Source: Acidimicrobiia bacterium
Lineage (GTDB): Bacteria; Actinomycetota; Acidimicrobiia; Acidimicrobiales; Poriferisodalaceae
NCBI GenBank assembly: GCA_022820505.1
Contig: JAJEFK010000055.1
Location: forward strand, 1 to 62,590
Direction of reading: 5' to 3'
Length of the DNA stretch: 62,590 bases
This document shows, piece after piece, positions 54,257-62,484 of the stretch. A model generated the notes under the pieces. The model was not told the origin of the DNA. It saw nothing but the letters and a program-made list of their open reading frames with translations, and searched no databases. Both the position numbers and the translations under genes were made by a program. Within the stretch, counting starts at the first letter, position 1. Each line of letters begins with the position of its first letter.

Positions 54257-55536
54257 GGTTCCTCAACCCACTCGCTCGCTGGCACTGACAGGAACTCGTC
54301 CAATGGCACGCCGCCATCGCCCACGACAAGCGTTCGTGCACCGAAGCGGTATCCAAATTCTTTGAGCCCGGGCAGTGATCCGGGAACCACGCCGGACTTG
54401 ACCTCGATTCCGAGCAGATGCGGCCCTCGCTGCAGGACGAAATCGACATCGACTACGGACCGACCGTGGCGGTCCCGCCAGTACTTGACCTCGCCGCTCG
54501 ATGACATGGTGTTGACGAGATGCGCTCCAACGGCGCTCTCGACGAGGTGGCCCCAGAATGTGCGGTCCGCCTGCGCCTCTTCGAACCGATAACCCGAGAC
54601 CATCGACATCAGCGCGGTGTTGAGCACGTTCAGTTTGGGTGTCGAAGCCTTGGCTGAAGCGACGCGCTCAGTGTGCTTGGACAGGCCCTTCAGCAATCCT
54701 GCGTGCGACAACAACTGCAGGTAGCGCGTCAGCGTGGTGGTGTTCCCCGCATCTTGGAGTTGTCCGAGCATCTTGTTGTACGACAACACTTGCCCCGAAT
54801 AGCGAGCACCCACATCGAAGAGGCGTCGCATGAGCGCTGGCTTGTCAACCCTGGTCATCGCCAGCACATCGCGCTCGATATTCGGCTCGACCAGCCCGCT
54901 TCGGACATACCGGTGCCACGTTTCGTGGTCGGCCATGTGTCCTACCGAGCCGGGGTAGCCGCCGTAGAACACGTACTCGTCCAAGCTGACGCCGAACGCC
55001 GAAGCCATCTCGGTGAAGGACCAATGAGGGGAAATCATCGGCTCGAAGCGACCCATGAGGCTCTCGTTGAGGCCCGTCTGAATCTGCAGCGGGGCCGAGC
55101 CGAGGATGACCACATGCAGCGGGCAACCTGATGCGCGATCGGCATCCCAGAGGCCCTTCACAACGGCTGACCAGTTCGACAGCTCCTGGATCTCGTCTAG
55201 CACCAGGACATAGCCGGCCGACGACTCGCTCGCACGTAGGCGGCACTGCTCCCACACTTCGACGAGCCATGCAGCGTCATGAGGCGCTGATGGCAAGCGC
55301 GCGTGGCGTCCGGGGATCACGCTCGCGTCGAACGGCGCCGGTTCGTCGGACAACTCGTCGGTTCCGCCAGGTTCGCATGCGACCATGCGCCAGTCCTGCC
55401 GAATTTCGCTCAGAGCCTGTCGGACAGCGGTCGTCTTGCCTGACTGCCGTGGCCCGAAAACCGCGATCAACCGCTCAGGCGGCTCGTTGAGTCGCTCTAC
55501 GATCGTCCTGACCAGCGGTCGCCTATACATGGGCAC
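54253..55536 (-). CDS. AAA_14/DUF4143 ATP-binding protein
   Basis: 427 residues. Walker A GPRQSGKT at 28-35, Walker B LVLDEIQ at 111-117, then the GSAPLQIQTGLNESLMGRF sensor segment. The C-terminal half carries DUF4143 features, including WRDRHGRSVVDVDFVL and LLGIEVKSG, a degenerate PD-(D/E)XK-like strand. Such ATPases are frequent beside toxins and defence genes but are rarely characterised. It is coupled to the NACHT-nuclease by a 4-bp overlap and preceded by a perfect inverted repeat 18 bp before its start, suggesting a controlled two-gene operon. Confidence 0.88.
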   Translation of the reverse strand: MPMYRRPLVRTIVERLNEPPERLIAVFGPRQSGKTTAVRQALSEIRQDWRMVACEPGGTDELSDEPAPFDASVIPGRHARLPSAPHDAAWLVEVWEQCRLRASESSAGYVLVLDEIQELSNWSAVVKGLWDADRASGCPLHVVILGSAPLQIQTGLNESLMGRFEPMISPHWSFTEMASAFGVSLDEYVFYGGYPGSVGHMADHETWHRYVRSGLVEPNIERDVLAMTRVDKPALMRRLFDVGARYSGQVLSYNKMLGQLQDAGNTTTLTRYLQLLSHAGLLKGLSKHTERVASAKASTPKLNVLNTALMSMVSGYRFEEAQADRTFWGHLVESAVGAHLVNTMSSSGEVKYWRDRHGRSVVDVDFVLQRGPHLLGIEVKSGVVPGSLPGLKEFGYRFGARTLVVGDGGVPLDEFLSVPASEWVEEP

Positions 55537-55554
55537 ACAGCCAGCATACCGTCG

Positions 55555-55594
55555 CAGATGTTCTATTGAGCACTTTTACTCAATAGAACATCTG
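55555..55594. promoter_or_regulatory. Perfect 16-bp inverted repeat, probable operator of the ATPase/NACHT operon
   Basis: CAGATGTTCTATTGAG and its exact complement CTCAATAGAACATCTG flank an 8-base AT-rich spacer. The inner edge is 18 bp upstream of the ATPase start. It is AT-rich in a GC-rich genome and lies where the promoter must be. On the minus strand TTCTAT and TAGAAC are 17 bp apart and might serve as promoter hexamers covered by a dimeric repressor. An autoregulatory operator is the simplest reading; no repressor gene is adjacent. Confidence 0.7.
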
Positions 55595-55689
55595 ACATGA
55601 TCCTCAATCAGAGTTGGCGGTAGGTGGCTTCATCTTGGGCCGCCTCCGTGTAGGCACGGTACGAACCCAGCGGGACGGGACTCAAGGGA

Positions 55690-55842
55690 TCAGTCGTGAG
55701 TGCCCAGAAGCAAGTCGAAGAAGGTCTCGAATTCGACCCCGCCTTGGTCCGCTGCTTCCGCGCGGGCAAGCTCGACGAGTTCAAGATCGGTTTCTTTGAG
55801 GCATTTGTCCTCCGGCCACATACCGGTCTCGTCAGCGATCAT
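55690..55842 (-). CDS. 50-residue acidic protein coupled to the double CaiB gene
   Basis: The ATG (55842) overlaps the TGA stop of the preceding CaiB gene (ATGA), the sign of translational coupling. The product is acidic, starting MIADETGMWPEDKCLKE and ending FETFFDLLLGTHD, with Glu, Asp and Leu dominant. No family was recognised. A plus-strand frame in the same place is less likely because it lacks such context. Confidence 0.4.
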   Translation of the reverse strand: MIADETGMWPEDKCLKETDLELVELARAEAADQGGVEFETFFDLLLGTHD

Positions 55843-58277
55843 CGCAGGGCGCCTGCCGCTTCGAGCGCTGCGATCTCGTCGGGGTTGAGCCCGAGCAGGC
55901 CGGTGAGCACCTCGTGCGTGTGCTGGCCGAGCGTGGGAGCGGGCGAGCGCACGCCATTGGTGCCGTCGGAGAGGAGCCACGGGATGCCGACGTGGCTCAT
56001 CTGGCCCACGACCGGGTGATCCAGGCGCTCGATCAGCCCGCGCTCGGCGAGGTGCGGGTTGACTTCGAGTGAGCGTGAGCTGAGCGAGGGGAAGGCGGGC
56101 ACGCCGGCAGCTTGCAGCAGCTCGGTGATGTCCCACTGGTCACGCTCACGGGTCCACGCGCCGATGAGCTTGTCGAGCTCGGCCTCATTGGCCTTGCGGT
56201 CGGCGGCTATGGCGAATCGCTCATCATCGGGATCGATGCCGGTGATCCTCGCCAGCGCAGCCCACTCGGCTTCGTCGACGCAGCAGACGGCTATCCAGTC
56301 ATCGTTGCCGGCACAGCGATACAGGTTGTGCGGAGACCACAGGGGGTCGAGGTTGCCCATCGGATCCGGCTGCGTGCCACGCATCACCCATTCCATCCAA
56401 CCCTCGCCGGTGCACGCCGTGGTGGCCTCCCACATCGATGTGTCGATGAACTGACCCTCGCCGGTGCGTCGCCGCGCCACGAGCGCGGCGACCAGCGCGT
56501 ACGCCGTGGCAATCCCGGCCGCCGGGTCGCCGAGCGACACACCGAGCTCGTCTGCGTCTGCTCCGGGGTAGCCGGTCATCGATGCGAGGCCCGACAGCGG
56601 CCCGGTGGTGGGTCCGTAGCCCATGTAGGACTGGTACGGCCCGTGGTGGCCGTAGCCGCTGATGGCGCCCACGATCACGTCGGGGCGCTCTGCGGCCAGC
56701 GCCTCGTAGCCGAGACCCCATTCGTCCATGACGCCGGTGGCGTAGTTGGACACCACCAAGTCGCACGACAGCGCCAAGCGCTTCGCCAGTGCCCGCCCCT
56801 CGGGGGTGCCCAGGTCGATGGTGATGCTCTGCTTGCCCTGGCCGTACTGGTTGAAGTAGCCGTTGGTGTCGAGCGTTGGCGTGTGGCGGCCCGACTGCGT
56901 CGGCAGACGGCGACCGAGATCGGGCCGGGCCGACGATTCCACCTTGATCACCGTGGCGCCGAGGTGCGCCAGGTGCAGCGTGCAGTAGGGACCCGCCCAG
57001 ACCCAGGTGAAATCCGCCACCGTGACGCCGTCGAGCGGGCGGCTCGACGGTGTGTTCGAAGGTGCTGGCAGTGATGCCGTCGCTGTGTCAGTTGCGGCAA
57101 ATGAAGCGCCGCTGTGCTCGCCCAGCGACGGTGCCGGTCGGCGGATGGACCACCACGAATTCGTGAGCCGCGACGGCGCGCCCGGCACGGTGATGTCTCC
57201 CAGCCCCGGCTGTTCGTAGGTGACGAGGAAGTCGCGGGCCGCCAGGTGCGGGTCGGCGGCCATCTGCGCCACCGTGTTCACCGGGGCAAACGCCAGCCGC
57301 TCTGCCTGGCCCCGATGAAACAGCTCCGTCACCGGCTGCGCAGCGATCCACTCGCCGAGCCACATGCGCAGCAGGTCTTCGTTCTCGAAGCGACCCTCGA
57401 GCGTGTCGAAGATGTCCATGTCGGCCCACTCCGGCCGGCCCATGAAGTCCTTCAGCCGCTCCCACTGGTCGGCCTCGACGCACACGAGGAAGATGTGCCC
57501 GTCGCTGGTCGGGAAGATTCCCCATGGGTTGAGGATGCGAGCACCCAGGCGGCTGGGGTTCTCGCCGCGGTACGACCAGCTGATGAACGCTGCCTCCAGC
57601 ATCCCGACCACGTAGGACATCTGGGCGAAGTCGATGTGCTCGCCCCGACCGGTGCGCTGTGCCCGGTCGACAGCGGCGAGCGACGCGCATGCAGCCGCGA
57701 AGCCCGACTGGAAGGCAGCTTGATGGCCGTGGGGCTTCAGCGGCGGCAGCTCGGCGTCCTGCACGCAGCCGGGGGTGAGCCAGCCCCAGCCGCCGCCGTG
57801 AACGACCTGCAGCTCGGTCGCTCGCCAGTCCGCATACGGACCGGTCTGCCCGAATGGCGTGATCGACAGCGTCACCAGCGACGGATGCTGCGCCCGCAGC
57901 GGTTCTGCTGTCAGGCTGTGCGCAGCCGCTGTTGCCGGCGCCAGATCGTGGATGAACAGGTCTGCGTCGGCGAGCAGCTGTTGCAATGTTGCGCGGCCGT
58001 CTGGCCGGGCGAGGTCCACCACGATGCCGCGCTTGTTCGCGTTGATGGCAGCGAACAGTCCACCCGTCAGCTCAGAGCCGGCATCGGGGACGATCTGGGA
58101 ATCAGGACGCTCACGGTCAGCAGCGAATGGCCCGCGACGGCGCGCAGCGTCGCCCTGCGGCGGCTCGACCTTGATGACGTCGGCGCCGAGGTCGGCGAGC
58201 AGCTTGGCCGTCCACGGGGCCGCCACCATCTGTCCCAGCTCGACGACACGGATGCCGTCGAGACCGCGCGCGGTCAT
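55839..58277 (-). CDS. Tandem (two-domain) CaiB/BaiF CoA-transferase
   Basis: 812 residues. Domain 1 (about 1-390) begins GIRVVELGQMVAAPWTAKLL; domain 2 (about 415-810) begins GVTVADFTWVWAGPYCTLHLA. Aligned on the TGxG motif after the active-site helix, domain 2 has the catalytic Asp (SLGDPAAGIATAYAL) at the exact spacing, while domain 1 has Ala there (PHGHQAAFQSGF). So only the C-terminal half should be catalytic, as in the protein at 32556-35249, though the two are not close copies. The stop overlaps the start of a 50-residue frame. Substrate unknown. Confidence 0.9.
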   Translation of the reverse strand: MTARGLDGIRVVELGQMVAAPWTAKLLADLGADVIKVEPPQGDAARRRGPFAADRERPDSQIVPDAGSELTGGLFAAINANKRGIVVDLARPDGRATLQQLLADADLFIHDLAPATAAAHSLTAEPLRAQHPSLVTLSITPFGQTGPYADWRATELQVVHGGGWGWLTPGCVQDAELPPLKPHGHQAAFQSGFAAACASLAAVDRAQRTGRGEHIDFAQMSYVVGMLEAAFISWSYRGENPSRLGARILNPWGIFPTSDGHIFLVCVEADQWERLKDFMGRPEWADMDIFDTLEGRFENEDLLRMWLGEWIAAQPVTELFHRGQAERLAFAPVNTVAQMAADPHLAARDFLVTYEQPGLGDITVPGAPSRLTNSWWSIRRPAPSLGEHSGASFAATDTATASLPAPSNTPSSRPLDGVTVADFTWVWAGPYCTLHLAHLGATVIKVESSARPDLGRRLPTQSGRHTPTLDTNGYFNQYGQGKQSITIDLGTPEGRALAKRLALSCDLVVSNYATGVMDEWGLGYEALAAERPDVIVGAISGYGHHGPYQSYMGYGPTTGPLSGLASMTGYPGADADELGVSLGDPAAGIATAYALVAALVARRRTGEGQFIDTSMWEATTACTGEGWMEWVMRGTQPDPMGNLDPLWSPHNLYRCAGNDDWIAVCCVDEAEWAALARITGIDPDDERFAIAADRKANEAELDKLIGAWTRERDQWDITELLQAAGVPAFPSLSSRSLEVNPHLAERGLIERLDHPVVGQMSHVGIPWLLSDGTNGVRSPAPTLGQHTHEVLTGLLGLNPDEIAALEAAGALR

Positions 58278-58347
58278 CGAAGCGTGCGGCCTTCGCGGAC
58301 TCGGTTCCCGGGCGTGCCTGATGACCGCCTGCTAGCGCTGCGGCGGC

Positions 58348-58557
58348 TCAAGGCGACTCGTGCTTGAACGACAGCCGGACCTTGGTGCGGAAGGCGGCGA
58401 TCGCGCCACCCTCGATCACGACGTCCTGCTCGACCACCTCGGCGACCCGGAGATCTCGCAGGGTCTTGGAGGCCTCAGTGATCGCGTTCTGCGTCGCCTT
58501 CTCCCACGACTCCTCGCTGGTGCCGATCAGCTCGATCACGTTGTAAACGCTGCTCAT
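58348..58557 (-). CDS. Dodecin family protein
   Basis: 69 residues from the ATG at 58557, the dodecin size. The family pattern is clear: VYNVIELIGTSEESWEKATQN, then ITEASKTLRDLRVAEVVEQD and the Arg/Lys-rich end FRTKVRLSFKHE. Dodecins form hollow 12-mers that bind flavins (and CoA in some bacteria), as storage or buffer. It is divergent from, and facing, a larger gene whose first 70 residues are another dodecin domain. Confidence 0.9.
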   Translation of the reverse strand: MSSVYNVIELIGTSEESWEKATQNAITEASKTLRDLRVAEVVEQDVVIEGGAIAAFRTKVRLSFKHESP

Positions 58558-58677
58558 TGGATTCTCCCCCGGCGGCGCGCTGTGTGCCGCACGAACGTGG
58601 TGTGCCCTACAGTCTGCCCCACCGGAGCACACTGGATCGCTCGCAGGGACGAGCCCCACACCGAACAGGTCGGCACC

Positions 58678-59442
58678 TTGAACGAATCACCTCAGCGCAA
58701 CCGCAACGCTGTCGAGAAGGTCATCACGCTGGTCGCGGCGAGCCGGATTTCCTGGGAGGACGCGGCACGTCGAGGGGTTGCCGAGGCCACCAAGACGATC
58801 CGCGATCTGTCCGTGGCCCACGTCGAAGAGCGCGACGTGATGATCGTGGACGGCGAGATCGCTCTCTACCGCATCAAGCTGCGGGTGGCGTTCCGCGTCG
58901 ACCGCATGCGGCCTGGCCTGACACCGGGCGCGCCCGATGTGGAGGTGACACGCTGGCTCATCGTGGCCAACCAGACGCTGGGCACCGGCGAGGTCGTTGC
59001 CGAGATCGACCGGCTGAATTCCCACGGCCCGTGCGAGTTCCACCTGCTGGTGCCGATGACGCATTCGAAGAGCTACGCGCGGGCGCGCCGGCTCTCGATG
59101 CTCGCAGCCGACCCCGTGACGGGGATCCCGTCCGAGCACGTGCCCGCGGCGGACTACCTGGGGCCCGACACGCTGGGCATGGAGCAGGCGCAGAAGCGTC
59201 TCGACGCCCAGCTTGCGAAGATCGCGGCTGCGTCCTACGCCGCGACCGGTGAGCTCGGCGACCCTGATCCGCTGCGGGCGATCCAGGCGGTGCTGTCACG
59301 CTCCAGCTTCGACGGCATCATCCTGTCGACCCTGCCAGCGGGGGCCTCACGACTGGTCGGCGCCGACCTGCCGTCTCGGGTGCGCCGCCTCACGAACCTG
59401 CCGGTGACGTACCTGCCCGGCAAGGAGCCCGGCGAGCTCTAG
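58678..59442 (+). CDS. Dodecin domain fused to a second, stress-protein-like domain
   Basis: 254 residues from the TTG at 58678; no ATG is available and a GTG at 58597 would add non-family residues. Residues about 10-75 are dodecin-like (KVITLVAASRISWEDAARRG, then TIRDLSVAHVEERDVMI and LYRIKLRVAFRVD). Residues about 95-254 form a separate alpha/beta domain with WLIVANQTL, FHLLVPMTHS and GIILSTLPAGASRLVGADLP, a pattern I recall from actinobacterial universal-stress-like proteins. Fusion of a flavin-binding cage subunit to such a domain is unusual. Divergent from a stand-alone dodecin, 120 bp apart. Confidence 0.75.
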   Translation: MNESPQRNRNAVEKVITLVAASRISWEDAARRGVAEATKTIRDLSVAHVEERDVMIVDGEIALYRIKLRVAFRVDRMRPGLTPGAPDVEVTRWLIVANQTLGTGEVVAEIDRLNSHGPCEFHLLVPMTHSKSYARARRLSMLAADPVTGIPSEHVPAADYLGPDTLGMEQAQKRLDAQLAKIAAASYAATGELGDPDPLRAIQAVLSRSSFDGIILSTLPAGASRLVGADLPSRVRRLTNLPVTYLPGKEPGEL

Positions 59443-59568
59443 TCGCGATGCGGGCCGCTTACGGCAGCGGGCTCGCTGCTGAACGCCTGCAAGCCATGCA
59501 CGACGGGCGCGATAGCGGCGATGATGACGGGCGCTGACACGAGGACGACCCGGCGCAGGGAGGCAACG

Positions 59569-60399
59569 ATGTCGACGACCGGAGCACGCACGCATGCCGA
59601 GCGGCGGGCCGCCGCATTCGAGGTATACGAGCGATTCACCAACGGGGAAGTCGATCCCGAGCGAGCACAGCGGTCGATGACCCGGCGTCTCGGCGCTCTG
59701 GGCACGTTCGCCTTCGACGTGGTGATGGGCGACGTGTGGTCGCGGCCCGAGCTGTCGCGCCGCGACCGCAGCCTGATCGTGATCACCGTTCTCGCCACCA
59801 TCGGTTCGAGCGAGGAGCTGTCGCTGCACACCGAGGTCGGGCTGAACCACGGCCTCACGCGGACCGAGATCGAAGAGGTCCTGATCCAGGTGGCCGCCTA
59901 CGCCGGCTTCCCGATGGCAATGGCGGCATCCCGGGTGGTCGACGAACGGTTCCGCACGCTCGACGGGGTCGATCGGCTGCCCGAGCGTTCGGGCGCCGAT
60001 GAACTCGACGACGACGAGCGGGAGCGACGTGCGGCTGAGGTGCGTGGAACGCTCACTGCAGGCCGAGCGTCGAGCGATCCCGCCGAGGACATGTCACGCC
60101 TTGTCGAGCACCTCGGCGAGGTCGGGCGCATCGCCTATCACTGGGCGTTCGGCGACCTCTGGTCACGGGACGAGCTGTCCCGGCGTGATCGCAGCATCGT
60201 GGTCATCGCAATTCTCACAGTGCTGAGCCGCACCGACGAGCTGGCGTTCCACGTGCCGGCGGGCCTCAACCACGGGCTGACGCGCACCGAGATCGAGGAG
60301 CTCATGGTGCAGATGACCATCTACGGCGGCATCCCCCGCGCCGTCGAGGGCTACCAGGCGATGAAAAGGGCCTACGACAAGATCGACGCCCGCAGCTAA
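59569..60399 (+). CDS. Double carboxymuconolactone-decarboxylase-like protein
   Basis: 276 residues; the ATG at 59569 follows AGGGAGG, a strong site, and is preferred to the upstream ATG at 59521. Two CMD modules: residues about 35-140 and 175-275, each with WSRxELSRRDRS, then a LxxHxxxGLNHGLTRTEIEE segment. The CxxC of AhpD-type peroxidases is absent in both, so a lactone-decarboxylase-like or unknown role is likelier than peroxide reduction. The modules are more alike to each other than chance, implying internal duplication. Separate unit between the dodecin fusion and a crotonase. Confidence 0.86.
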   Translation: MSTTGARTHAERRAAAFEVYERFTNGEVDPERAQRSMTRRLGALGTFAFDVVMGDVWSRPELSRRDRSLIVITVLATIGSSEELSLHTEVGLNHGLTRTEIEEVLIQVAAYAGFPMAMAASRVVDERFRTLDGVDRLPERSGADELDDDERERRAAEVRGTLTAGRASSDPAEDMSRLVEHLGEVGRIAYHWAFGDLWSRDELSRRDRSIVVIAILTVLSRTDELAFHVPAGLNHGLTRTEIEELMVQMTIYGGIPRAVEGYQAMKRAYDKIDARS

Positions 60400-60463
60400 C
60401 GCTGCACAAGTCTCATGCCCACAGCTGGCGCCGCGACGGGATCGTCGTGATCGACGCCGTCAG

Positions 60464-61246
60464 CTAGAAGGTGCCGAAGCGGGCTTTGGCGTCCTCGCTG
60501 GTGATTGACCTGGCGGAGGCATCGCCGTCGAACTCGGAGAGGTCGCCCAACCGGGTGATCTGGGCGTAACCCCGCAACTGATGCTTGGCCATCTGCACCG
60601 ACAGTGAGGGCAGATCCAGCAAGCGTGCAACCCAGCGGTCGACGGCCGCATCCAGCTCGTCATCGCCCTCGCACACCTCATGCGCCAATCCCCACTCGGC
60701 GGCCCGCCGCCCGTCGATGCGCTCGCTGGTCATCACGAACTGGCGCGCACGTGACATGCCCAGTTCTGCGATCAGCCGGGGCGTGGCACCCCACGGCAAC
60801 GGCACACCCAGCTCCACCTCGGGCACGTACCACAACGCGTCGGCCTCGCTGATGCGGAAGTCGCAGCTCGTAGCAAAGCAGCACCCGCCACCGATGGCAT
60901 GCCCGTGCACCCGAGCGATCGTGACCACTTCGCAATCCTCGATGGCCCGAGCCGCCCGTCGGCCCAGCTGGTTGATGTAACGGGCCTCGCGGTCATTCGC
61001 GGCAGACGGTGGCTGCTCCTTGCGATCAGCACCGGCGCAGAACGACTTCCCCCGCCCGCCAAGCACAACCACCCGGTGCTGCGTCTGCCCATTCAGAGCC
61101 AGAAACAGATCCCCCACCTCGCGGATCATCAACTGGTTGTGAGCGTTGCGCGACTCCGGCCGGTTCAACCAAACCCGAAGCGTCTCCCCATCAGGCTCCA
61201 GCTCGATCGTCTCCAACGACGGCATCTCAAACGGCAACAAACTCAT
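60464..61246 (-). CDS. Enoyl-CoA hydratase/isomerase (crotonase) family protein
   Basis: 260 residues from the ATG at 61246. Crotonase motifs: WLNRPESRNAHNQLMI, GRGKSFCAGADRKE (oxyanion loop), HGHAIGGGCCFATSCDFRI and VPEVELGVPLPWGA. The first catalytic Glu is present; the second aligns with Gln (SRARQFVMT), so isomerase or hydrolase chemistry is possible. It is alone on its strand between the CMD-like gene and the nuclease-like gene. The 180 bp upstream (61247-61425) hold no other gene that I can support. Confidence 0.87.
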   Translation of the reverse strand: MSLLPFEMPSLETIELEPDGETLRVWLNRPESRNAHNQLMIREVGDLFLALNGQTQHRVVVLGGRGKSFCAGADRKEQPPSAANDREARYINQLGRRAARAIEDCEVVTIARVHGHAIGGGCCFATSCDFRISEADALWYVPEVELGVPLPWGATPRLIAELGMSRARQFVMTSERIDGRRAAEWGLAHEVCEGDDELDAAVDRWVARLLDLPSLSVQMAKHQLRGYAQITRLGDLSEFDGDASARSITSEDAKARFGTF

Positions 61247-61425
61247 CCCGCCATCCTTGCCCAAGGGGATGAGCCTCGCAGCGGCATCGGCCCCGACCGG
61301 CCTCAGACTCGGCGGTTCGACCAAGTGCTCCCGCATCTTCGCGTTCCGAAAGTTCACGGCCGGATCAGTAGCGAGCCTTTCCGGCCAGCTAGCACCAGTG
61401 TGAGGACGGCCACCGATGCAGGTGG

Positions 61426-62442
61426 CTAGGCCATCTCGACCACGATGTCGCGGACTCGCTTGACCTGAGCCGTAGCCGAATCGAGCGTGTCCTCGTATTC
61501 GACGCCCAGTGGCAATTCGATCGGCACCCACAGCCAATTCGGTTCGCTCCACGCTGGCAGCCAGCCAGGCTCTGCGAGCCGGTGCTTCAGATCTACAAGA
61601 TCGATCGCCTGCTTATGCCAGATCCGCAGCCAGAGCGGCGTAGTGCCGAGATCAGCCCAACGCTTCAGACTGACGTACAACGCGAGCTCAATCAACCGTT
61701 CGCCGTCGGTGTCGCAGAAGCCGATAAACCGCAGATAGCCGTCGCGCCCCGGCACCGCTCTCAGACCCTTGTTCGTCATCCAGCCTTCGCCAGCACCCCG
61801 GCTCGCAACGCCGTCAACGAGCCGATTGAAGGCCATGAGCCGCCGGGGAACTGTCGCATTGAGATCCTCGGCATGCAGTGGCGCAAAGGCCGCCTCGTCC
61901 TGAGCGAGTGCCAAGCAATGCAACTGCTGGAGATTCGCATCCATCGAGGAGTCAGCGTTCGTCAGACCAGCAAGCAGCGTGTCCCAGCCCATCAACGCGA
62001 TTCGCTTGTCGCCGTTGACGACATCAGCGACGATCATGTTTCCTACTTGGCGGGTCGAGCCGAGCTTCAACTCCGATGGATGCTCGAACTGTCGTGCGAT
62101 CTTGACCCAGAGCGTCTCATGGCGGACCTCGGGGGCCACGAACAGCAGTACGGCGAGACCATCGTCGGCTAGGTGCCCGACATAGCGTCTCGCTTGCCCG
62201 TCCTGCAACGGCGCCCAGAACTTCGACTCGATAATGAGTCGGTTCGAGCCGGCCGTGTCGTACGTGACGAGATCCAACCGCTCGCCCTCCGAGGCGACCA
62301 CCTGCGTCCTAGCGCTCGCAACCGACGCCAGCCGACGGTCGCCGACGCTCACCATGTCGACAAGGGCATCACGGCACGGCTTGGACTCGTTGAGAATGAA
62401 GGCGAGTGCGTCGGTTACCGCGTCCTCGACGCCGCGTGTCAA
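61426..62442 (-). CDS. PD-(D/E)XK nuclease-fold protein
   Basis: 338 residues from a TTG at 62442. Nuclease core: D57 in GERLDLVTYD, E72-S-K74 in RLIIESKFWAP, and Q83xxxY87 in DGQARRY, the usual PDDEXK_4-type order. The rest (Trp-rich, WLRIWHKQAIDLVDL) has no known match. Proteins like this are common in defence islands but their targets are unknown. The TTG start lies only about 40 bp from an IS630-like transposase start, and no better start exists, so the N-terminus may have been cut by the insertion. Confidence 0.75.
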   Translation of the reverse strand: MTRGVEDAVTDALAFILNESKPCRDALVDMVSVGDRRLASVASARTQVVASEGERLDLVTYDTAGSNRLIIESKFWAPLQDGQARRYVGHLADDGLAVLLFVAPEVRHETLWVKIARQFEHPSELKLGSTRQVGNMIVADVVNGDKRIALMGWDTLLAGLTNADSSMDANLQQLHCLALAQDEAAFAPLHAEDLNATVPRRLMAFNRLVDGVASRGAGEGWMTNKGLRAVPGRDGYLRFIGFCDTDGERLIELALYVSLKRWADLGTTPLWLRIWHKQAIDLVDLKHRLAEPGWLPAWSEPNWLWVPIELPLGVEYEDTLDSATAQVKRVRDIVVEMA

Positions 62443-62484
62443 CTTTGGTACTAGTGGTTCGTCGTTGATTTGGTTGGGGCGCGT

